DNA of 64,000 bases from Dipteronia dyeriana (taxonomy: Eukaryota > Streptophyta > Magnoliopsida > Sapindales > Sapindaceae), in assembly GCA_032871835.1 (NCBI GenBank), contig CM065303.1, positions 52,862,597-52,926,596 on the forward strand, in the 5' to 3' direction. Within the stretch, counting starts at the first letter, position 1. Each line of letters begins with the position of its first letter. The translations under genes were made by a program, and so were the position numbers. Under the pieces are notes generated by a model. It saw only the letters and a program-made list of their open reading frames with translations. It searched no databases and was not told where the DNA came from. Positions 56,045 through 64,000 of this stretch are shown here, in pieces.

Positions 56045-58752
56045 TTTTGTCCAACTAAATGACAAGTGTTACACTTGCACCGATATTCCTAAGGAACAAC
56101 TCTGCTCAGACCATCATTACTCAAAGGTGGGTTAGAGAAACTCTTAGTATTATGACGTGATTGTCCACATCTTCTACACAATTGAGTGGTTGTCCTCTCC
56201 GAAGACGAGGCATGTCGGTCCCCCTCGGACGTCATGGTTTTCTCATAGATAATGGATTCAATACCACCCACTCAACGATGTCGGATGGCATTATCCTTGA
56301 AGAAGGATGGACAACAGGCATAATAGGAACTGAGTACACATCAATAAATGCCTGTCTCTTGTAGTAGTCTGCACACAAAGATGTGAAATCCAAGTTTCGC
56401 TCCCTACAACAATATAAAAGTTAGATATAAAATCCCTTTGCAACAACACAAAGATGTGAAATCCAAGTACTGTACCTTGCTACTGCAAGTGCGTACGAAC
56501 ATGGAAACATGTCCATTTGAAATTTGTTGCACGTGTAAATTTTCCAGGCTAAGTCAACAGTCCAATGCTTCCCGGACCGTTTCATGGAGAATATGTTCCA
56601 ATCAACTGGATTGACGGTCATATAGCCACACTTGTCAACACGTTTGAGGATCACAAGATGTACTGCGTCGGTCAACTAATGACGTATGGACTGTGCAGTT
56701 GGATGGCGATCATGAAACCACCTCTGTAGCATATTTCTAATGAACTCTACTAGTGTCGACATAGGCAGTTGCCATGTAAATTTTAGGTATGAGTTTATTC
56801 ATTCAACAACATTTGTTATCATTACCCTATACCTTCTTTCCGGACGATGTACACGAGACCACTTGTAGGGGCTGACAGCATTGGCGTAGTCATATGCATA
56901 GTTGTGCAAGTTACGTAGCTCTTCTATGTGGCGGTTATATTTCAACTCAATGTACGATCTAGCTGCTTTATCCATTATCACAACTACATCCTTTCTGTGA
57001 AATCACTTCTTCATATTTTAAAAAAAGTGCCAACAACATGTCGTATGGGTTGCATAGGGAAAAACTTTAGAAATCCCAAATTCAATGCTTACGTGCCGAT
57101 CGAAAATGAAAACCAGATCACCAATATGGCCTAAGGCGCCCTTCAAGCAATCCAAAAACCACTTCCATGAAAGGTTTTTTTGAGTCGTCATACCCAAAAT
57201 CAATTGGATACACCTGTTCGTTCCCATCTTATGCAGTTGCAACAAATATTGTACTCCCGAATCTTTCCTTCAAATGGGTTCCATTTACTGCGATAACTGG
57301 ACACATACACCTCTGAAATTCGGTGAGTAAGGCAACCAACAATATGAAAAAAATAGAGAAATTTACCATCTTTGTCGCACTATACTATAAGTCAGTGATT
57401 GTGTCGGGATTTTATTGCTCTAACACGCAACCGAAAGATGACAGTAGTTGGAAGGTTCCCTCATATGTTCATAGCTCAGTGACAATGCATAATTCATGGC
57501 TTGATGTGCCTTACTATACATGATTTGGATGCCATACATTGTTTTCATGTCGGCGATTATGTCCTTTGGACACATTAGTCGACCATCTTGTTGTTGAAGT
57601 CTAGGTGCTACCACTTCTCCAGTTATATCTACACTAGCTTGGCGGTGGCGGTGGTGAATCTCCTCCAACGGACAATTGTGTTCATTGGTAAACCTTCTTA
57701 CTTGGAAGTATGCCCCTTCATCTCTCCTCAAAGCTCTTAACTTCCACGTACAGTTATCCATCAAACAAACCAGAGGTAACCTTATCTTATTAAACTTTTT
57801 TACCTTCCACTCAAAGTTCTGCCGCATTGCAAAATGACTAACTAATCTCTTCAAATCCTTTTTAGTAGGAAAAAATTGCCCTTTATATATCATGCTTGTA
57901 GGTTCATCTTCTACCAAGTTTCTGCTTCCACCTATACCAAAAAAGTATGACTCTGCTCCTGGAATAACCCACGTTCTGGCATTATCAGAGTCATATGGAG
58001 TTACATTAGGCCTGACCTTGAAGGTCCTAACTATATCTGGTGCACTGGAACTAAATCCGTGTACACGTCTTGCACATTATCCCGTTTGGTTAGGTTCTTC
58101 CTCTTTCTCATTGTTCGCTACATTATATACGGGATGAAAATTTACCTCATTATCCACATCATGATTCGGCCCAAGATTCGGTTCAGTGTTCTGCTTATTG
58201 TTCATGTCATTGTATTTCTCATTATATTGGTAGTTGTAATGCCCATTGTTCATCTCAATTTAACAATCAAGCACATCGTCGAATTGAGGTCCGACTATAT
58301 CAACATGGTCGACTACTTCCGGTGGGACACCACACATATTTTCCCGACCTTTAATCCCACTTCTGTATGTGAACAGCTGGTTGCTTTCGCTAAATGATAG
58401 AAATTGTTAGGTGTTTTCACGAAGAGGGATATCTTCACCTATCATATCTCTTGATGCCCTCTCAATTAGACTAACACATACTTGAGGGATCACTCTATAT
58501 TCCCCTAGCATAAACTGAACATCATCATCGTTTCTTATAAATGTGCGACACGTAGTCCCAGGAACGATTGATATAGAATTGTAGATTAACAGTGTATTTG
58601 TTTACATCATACTTCACAACGATTTCCACAATCGATAACAGTTCTTCATAAATCATACACTTTGACACATACATTCCTTGGTCATCGGAACCTAAAAACC
58701 TCTGACTTCCGTTAGGTAACTGCTCTCATCGACCACCGTAAGATATGGCAAT
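56045..58752 (-). pseudogene. MuDR-type transposase remnant, copy 2
   Basis: Minus strand, collinear with 47360-44770. The MuDR DNA-binding domain is open at 57917-57420. The first catalytic motif reads VNGTHL instead of the expected VDGTHL (Asn codon 57285-57283), followed by an in-frame stop (57231-57229). The DRH segment (57105-57085) and TNVVE remain. The SWIM finger has lost a Cys and the His (IYTCNKF...PCSYAL), and the C-terminal knuckle (CRRCGQSRHNTKSF) has Ser for the last Cys. The N-terminus is cut by the Gypsy LTR at 58753. Confidence 0.87.
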
Positions 58753-59552
58753 TGTTATTGATAAATCCTAGACTATGTGACACGTTAGTAAAAGACTAGG
58801 GTCTGGGGTGCCGCGTCATTGGAAGGCGATCAGAATGAGTCAACCTAAGTTGACCAAAGAGCACTCGCCAAACCCCTAGACCAAGACAACGCAAACGATC
58901 GGTCTAAAATACCTGATCGGAGTTATCGAGATGATTGGGATAAATACTGTAATTGGGAAAGATCATCAATCGAGGAAATACGGGTCAGGTCGGGTTCAAC
59001 AGATGGTCAGTTGTGTGATACGTCGATAGCGTTCAGATTTAACGAAGTCACGGCTTAAAGCATGTAAAGAATGAATCCTATCTAAATAAGATGCCTAGAA
59101 GTATACTTTGATAAGGAAACCAACTTCCTTATAGATATCATAGTCTATATTAGGCAAGAGATCCAATACAATCACAACACAATCAACGACAGATAAGGAA
59201 GAAGAGAAACACGACTCCAATAAGTTAGGGTTTCATTTAATTGTGGGAACTCTCCTCACTTGTACATTAAGAATGAGGGTTCCATACATGTATAAATAGA
59301 CCATAATAACACCTATAAAAGAGTTAACGAAAATAAAATAGCAAGAGCGTAAGAGAGATCGAGTGTGTAACCTTCTTTCAACATAGTGAATGTTTTCTTA
59401 CCGCAACCAGCAACCGTGGACGTTTCCTCACACTGGGGTTTTACCATGTAAAAAAAGTCTTATTATTTTTCATTCACTTTTGCTTACAATTGGTTATTAT
59501 TCTGCACTAATTGTATGACGGGAGGTTAATCTAAGAATCACGGTCAATAACT
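58753..59552 (+). repeat. 5' LTR of the Gypsy-type element
   Basis: About 800 bp, starting TGTTATTGATAAATCC and ending GGTCAATAACT. A TATA-like box (TGTATAAATAGACC) is at about 59287-59301, then AGAGAGATCGAGTGTGTAA and the U5 motif CCGTGGACGTTTCC...TTTTACCATG (59414-59450). The following AGCGCTTGAAGAAGGGAGC is in the position of a primer binding site, but I cannot assign its tRNA. Confidence 0.75.
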
Positions 59553-59636
59553 AGCGCTTGAAGAAGGGAGCGGACCTCCGCAAGTATTTGGTTTACATGA
59601 TCGATTTTTTAAGGAAGTCAGCAAAAAGGCAATACC

Positions 59637-60115
59637 ATGAACACCAGTAGAGACAGAAGTCTATCTCCGCACAACGTTGATGCTTTGCCTGGCGCTAATG
59701 TCTTTAATCTTGTTAATGTCAGCATCATAGGAGAAGATCCATCCATAGGGACCCCGTCATCCGTCAGACCTGATGCTATTACATCCACGGGTGCAACCGT
59801 TCATATCTCCCCAGAAGGGTTCAAGCAGATCCAAGAGTCCTTACGAAAGATCATCGAAGATGTCACCGGGCATGGAATTAGCATATCATCCACGGCTAAC
59901 CTAAGTTTACCGTATCAACTTTCCACGCCGATAGTGGCCCAGGATCCCAAGATACACTCTGAGATAATGACGGCCACCCCATGAGCGCCTTAAAAAGCTG
60001 AAGGAGAAAAGGCAGAGCATCGTGAATAAAAGGGGCGTTTGCACAGAAGAGGCGGTCGAGAAGACAAGGGAGCGAGGGAACCTTGAGAGTCTAGTTCGTG
60101 GAAAGACTTAGAAAT
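59637..60115 (+). pseudogene. Gypsy gag-like N-terminal frame
   Basis: An open frame of 115 codons (59637-59984) begins MNTSRDRSLSP and continues as basic/acidic sequence after a stop (LKKLKEKRQS...). Its place about 85 bp after the LTR suggests the N-terminus of gag. The sequence itself has no domain I can name; the assignment rests mainly on context. Confidence 0.5.
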
Positions 60116-60181
60116 GTACAATGGAGCGGAAACTTACCACGGACAAGCACACATACATGATGGCTGAAACAAATAATGAGG

Positions 60182-61621
60182 TGTGTTTAATATTAATCTA
60201 GATGGGGGGGGGGGGGTGAATAGATTTTAAACAAATTTACCCAATTTTTGTTAAAGGTCAAATTGATAAAAATGCCCTTAGCTAGTTACAACAAAATCAC
60301 AAGTGTAAAGATTGTGGAAATATAAAAGACACTTGAGATATACGTGGAAACCCTCCAAATGGAAAAAACCACGGGCTGATGAGTGCGCTACTTTAGAACC
60401 TCGAATCCACTAATGGCAAAGGAATTACAACCTAATCCCGATTTAAATCCACTACCACTACCTAATCCTGGTATAAGTGAACCTAGTCCATCTTGCTTGC
60501 GATTTAAGCTACCTACTCCCGGAAGCAACACAAGTCTTACTTCTCAATGAAGAGATAAAATATCCTATGTGAAGATATGATGATATTCAAAGAACAAACA
60601 AGGCTAGGAAACCCTATATGCTTATCTAGGATAATGAGATGACAATTAATGCAATCCTAGATATCATGAGCTAAATGACTTGTTCAAAAAGCTTAGCTAA
60701 ACATAGATCAAACAATCCTATGAAGCTATCACAATACAACACTCAATCATGTCATCACAACAATCTCTAATTTGTATCTAGAATATGTTCTAAGAGCATA
60801 CAAATAATTAAAGAGATGGCTTAGCAAGCAAAACACTTAACTTGTAAGAAGATAGTGAAGAACTTACCAAACAAGATGTGATGAAGCAAACCTATCCATA
60901 GATGCACTCTAAATGGCTTTAGATGATGCAAGATGAAGTTTTTATATATATGAGATCCAAACAAAGTGAGGTCATTTTGGAAAAAAAACATTTCAGCTTC
61001 CTCTATGTGCGCTGGTCGAGTAGCGCACCACCAGCGCATAACCTAATTTTTCAATAGGCGTTGGTCGACTGGCTCAGCTCAGTGGCGCAACACATGCGAC
61101 GATCCACTGGATTGTTGCGCTGGTGAGGCTGCGCTAGTGGAGTAGCGCACCACAAGCGCACTGCCCATTTTTGCACCTTTGCGTGGGTGCAGCAGCGCAA
61201 CTCAGTGGCACAACACATGCGACAATCCACTGGAATGTTGCGCTGGTCGAGTAGCGCACCACCATCGCAATGCCTATTTTCAACACTCAAACACATACAA
61301 TCAATAAGTTCAAGAGCGATGAAAAATGCATCATATTCTAATGCCTAGCATGAAATAAAACTTTAATTACAAGATGCAAATAAATCAACAAGAGTCATTT
61401 AAATCAAAATGCACACAAGTATAAATACTCAACATATATGAATCAGAGTTATGCATGAATATGTGAGTGTGTGCAACTATCTCTTCAAAGCAAGTAAGCA
61501 CAAGAATTTTACCTTTGGTGCTTCTTCTCTTGATGTCTTGAGAGCCTAAGCTACCCTTATATAAACCCCATAAATATGGTTTGTTCACGAAATAATCCAA
61601 TCAACAAATGAGGACTTTACA
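60182..61621 (-). repeat. 3' LTR of the SIRE-like element
   Basis: About 1.44 kb, plus-strand start TGTGTTTAATATTAATC and end GGACTTTACA. A CTAGATG(n)TGAATAG block is at 60200-60222, the U5 motif at 60342-60374, and a minus-strand TATA box (CATATATATAAAAAC) at about 60937-60951. The outer boundary may be off by two bases. Confidence 0.82.
61000..61285. repeat. GC-rich minisatellite in the LTR U3
   Basis: GCGCTGGTCGAGTAGCGCAC and CAACACATGCGACAATCCAC each recur two to four times in a roughly 130-bp imperfect repeat. It lies just upstream of the LTR TATA box on the sense strand. Confidence 0.8.
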
Positions 61622-62050
61622 ATCTCCCCATTTGGCTATTTCGTGACAAAACCACCACTCACATTGATCCTCATAAAACAAAATAAAACACCGGGAAGAT
61701 ATTCTACATTACAAAGAGATAAACATAAAAAAAATTTCAAATCTTCAATCTCTTGTAGAACTATCAACCCTACACACAAAGCAAGCACAAATACACTTTC
61801 CAACCAAGTGCATGTGAGATGATCAAGTGAATATAAAACAAAAGCAATTGCATTCAATAATATAAGTATGACATCGTGAAATGCTCCCCCTCAACGGGTT
61901 ACTCCCCTTACATGTAATCTCCCCCTCAAACAAGTACTACTCCCCTTAAAGCCAACACATGCTACTCCCCTAACACCACAAAGCTAGGTCAATGCTACTC
62001 CCCATTTTTGTCATGATATAGGCAAAGGAGAAGTCTCCAACCGGATCACT
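61622..62050 (-). promoter_or_regulatory. Polypurine tract and upstream GGGGAG repeats
   Basis: The minus strand has AAATGGGGAGAT directly before the TGTAAAG start of the LTR. Further blocks (GAGGGGGAGCAT, AAGGGGAGTAGTA, GAGGGGGAGATT, TAGGGGAGTAGC, ATGGGGAGTAGC) lie at 61880-62012. Multiple polypurine-like tracts are a feature of SIRE-type elements. Confidence 0.75.
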
Positions 62051-62839
62051 CAAGTCAAAGAAAGAAAGGAGCATACAAGATTGTTGCATAATTATATAAG
62101 CCACATTTATACAACTCTATTAATAGGAGAGAAACAAGGAGATTTATTTGAAGAAAATGTGTGAATCAAAAATGTTTTGCATACAAGACATGTTGCATTC
62201 AAGTCCAAAAATAATGGTATTTGGCAAAGCAAATGACAAAGGTTTCCAATATAATTCAAACAAATTTCACCATTTGTCATGAGAGAAGCAAGGATATGGA
62301 GTTTTATAGATATCAAATTTTAATGGCACTATATCCAACTTTATAAGCTAAACATGACATGAGCAACTTTGCACCTTATTTGATTTTTCCGGGAGGATAC
62401 CCGTATGATAGTATCCTGTTCAACTAAAAAAGAAAGAGAGACATTGATGCAACATTTTAGTCTCACTAGCTTCTTTTCACACAATATTTTGCATTCAACA
62501 ATTGCAATCAACAATTCATGCTTTATCATTTTTCATTAGCATGTCATTAAAGAATCATCATGTCATGGAGATAATTATAGGTCATTCAATTTGTACTTCC
62601 TTTGTAGATCTCCTAGTCCAAAAATGCATGTTTGAAAATAAATATGACATGAATTGTAATCAAAGCAAAGTTCACACTTATTGAAGAAAATACAATATAC
62701 TATAGTATAAGTGCAACCAAGCTACTCAAGCAATCAATAAATGAGCATAAACATTTAAAAAAAGAATTGCCTGCAACAAGTATACAATAACTCTCTTTGC
62801 TTGAGTTTCCCTTATAGGGTCAAAGACCACAACACATCA

Positions 62840-63997
62840 CTCCATTAAACAAATCCCAATAGATCTACTAAGAGTCTTGAATCGAGTAGCATCTAAGGGT
62901 TTAATAAATAGATCCGCTAGTTGATTATTAGTACCTACATGCTCAAGTACTATACATTTCTTCTAAACTAGTTCTTTAATGAAATAATGACGGATGTCAA
63001 TATGCTTAGTTCTAGAATGTTGAACCGGATTCTTGGAAATATTAATTGCACTCATGTTATCATAAAAGAGAGTAAGAGTACCTTGATTGAATCCATTATC
63101 GACTAGCATTTGCTTCATCCAAAGGAGTTGTGTGCATCCACTCCCAACAACTATGTATTCGGCCTCAGTCGTGGACAAGGAAACCGAATTTGCTTCTTGC
63201 AAAACCAAGAGACAAGGTTGTTCCCAAGGAAAAAGCAACCGCCCGATGTACTTTTCCTATCATCACAATTTCCTGACCAATCTGCATCACTAAAGCCTAC
63301 AGGACTAGCATTAGTGTCAAAAGAGTACCAAATTCCATAGTTAGATGTCCCATTCACATATCGAATGATTCTCTTAACGGAAGAGAGATGGGACTCTTTA
63401 AAATCCGATTGGTACCTAGCACACACACCCACACTAAAAGAGATATCGGGGCCTACTTGTGGTCAAATAGAGCAAGCTACCAATCATGCCACGATATAAA
63501 GTTTGGTCCACACTTTTACCACTAGCATCCTTGCTTAGCTTCAAAGTGGTGCTCATTGGTGTATCACAATATTTGGCACTTTCAAGGCCAAATTTCTTCA
63601 CTAGGTTTTTGGCATACTTAGCTTGAGATATGAAAATCCCATCATCCATTTGCTTAATTTATAAACCTAGAAAGTAACTTAGCTCACCAACAAGGCTCAT
63701 CTCAAACTCATGAGACATGACATCAACAAATTGTTGGACTTTGGTGTCATTTGTGGAGCCAAAGACTATATCATCTTTGTCTTTCTTGATGAATAGAGTC
63801 TTGTCAACACTACCCCTAGTGTAGCCATTGTCTATAAGATATTGGGTGAGACGCTCATACCAAGCTCTTGGTGCTTGTTTTAACCCATATAAAGCTTTCT
63901 TGAGATGATAGACATGATTAGGGTGTTGAGGATCTACAAACCCTTTGGGTTGCTCAACTTGCAAGAAACCATTGAGGAAGGCACTCTTAACATCCAT
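62840..63997 (-). pseudogene. Copia pol remnant: reverse transcriptase and RNase H
   Basis: Reverse transcriptase (RVT_2 type) makes cDNA and RNase H removes the RNA template. Visible on the minus strand: [31 protein letters not shown], then the catalytic segment reduced to [11 protein letters not shown], where the usual Tyr-Val and the strand before it are missing. FLGL is followed by a stop (63661-63659), then a linker to SLLYLTTSRP, a one-base insertion at the four-G run 63448-63451, ADWSGNCDDRKSTSG, a one-base loss near 63187, then LSTTEAEY and HIDIRHYFIKE of RNase H, and a stop at 62963-62965. The tail (GTNNQLADLFIKPL) is readable to about 62840. It is dead, with at least five lesions. 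Confidence 0.92.
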
Positions 63998-64000
63998 TTG

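Larger units (their letters stand above)
54800..58752. mobile_element. Truncated second copy of the Ulp1-MULE
   Basis: Collinear with about 43525-47350 of the full-length copy: Ulp1 C-terminal part on plus, then transposase on minus. It lacks both TIRs and the subterminal array. The left edge lies just inside a hAT-like end (TTAGGCTGTTTTGTTGGCC, about 54661). The right edge is cut exactly where the Gypsy LTR begins at 58753. Confidence 0.88.
58753..60181 (+). mobile_element. Truncated Gypsy-type LTR retrotransposon
   Basis: 5' LTR (58753-59552), then a short internal region with a gag-like frame. It is cut at 60181 by the SIRE-like Copia element and presumably continues beyond the window if not deleted. 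It inserted into the transposase of the second Ulp1-MULE. Confidence 0.75.
60182..64000 (-). mobile_element. SIRE/Maximus-like Copia retrotransposon, 3' part
   Basis: The sense strand is minus. From right to left: reverse transcriptase and RNase H (63997-62840), an AT-rich 3' untranslated region with several polypurine blocks, a polypurine tract at 61622-61633 and a 3' LTR (60182-61621). The 5' part lies beyond the window. Long 3' spacers with several GGGGAG blocks after pol fit the SIRE/Maximus lineage. It interrupts the Gypsy element's gag region. Confidence 0.88.

Overview
This is nuclear DNA from a flowering plant, almost certainly a eudicot. It is strongly AT-rich. It holds one three-exon R2R3-MYB gene with plant splice junctions and a dense, layered set of plant transposable elements: Copia and Gypsy LTR elements, Mutator-like elements that carry a Ulp1-type protease, hAT, PIF/Harbinger-like and short palindromic MITEs, and a tRNA-derived SINE. 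No rRNA gene, functional tRNA gene, CRISPR array or bacterial-style operon is visible. The species cannot be named from the sequence.

Layout. 0.66-3.66 kb: a complete but internally deleted Copia element with a 5-bp target duplication. 4.6-6.85 kb: two terminal-inverted-repeat (TIR) elements; the second (5697-6844) is a deletion derivative of the large Mutator-like element at 39.7-48.0 kb. 7.5-16.2 kb: palindromic MITEs, TA microsatellites, one Gypsy-type solo LTR, a 1.37-kb foldback element and small tandem duplications. 16.75-18.3 kb: the MYB gene on the minus strand, the only intact host gene I can support, with its promoter and 5' leader. 19.6-24.2 kb: a large asymmetric foldback element, a hAT element made of a hexamer array, and a PIF/Harbinger-like element. 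26.2-34.3 kb: a cluster of TA-associated MITEs interleaved with hAT elements (several with 8-bp target duplications) and a Mutator-like MITE. 34.3-38.7 kb: AT-rich sequence with little recognisable. 38.75-39.58 kb: another Gypsy-type LTR.

39.69-47.97 kb: an 8.28-kb Ulp1-carrying Mutator-like element (the Kaonashi/KI-MULE type) with both ends and a perfect 9-bp target duplication. A Ulp1-like pseudogene on the plus strand and a MuDR-type transposase pseudogene on the minus strand converge on each other. 49.16-52.18 kb: a hAT element split by a 2.6-kb Copia solo LTR. 53.0-54.5 kb: small MULE-like and palindromic MITEs. 54.8-58.75 kb: a second, end-less copy of the Ulp1-MULE, cut at its right by a Gypsy element (58.75-60.18 kb), which is itself cut by a SIRE/Maximus-like Copia element (60.18 kb to the window end).

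How the parts relate. Nearly everything outside the MYB gene is mobile DNA, mostly non-autonomous or decayed. In both Ulp1-MULE copies the protease triad and the first catalytic Asp of the transposase are destroyed, each by different lesions, so neither copy could mobilise itself or the short derivative. The most notable patterns are the complementary decay of the two Ulp1-MULEs, their roughly 20-bp subterminal repeat arrays, a MITE family almost always found beside (TA)n tracts, hAT elements built from different short-unit arrays, and a U5 motif shared by Copia and Gypsy LTRs.
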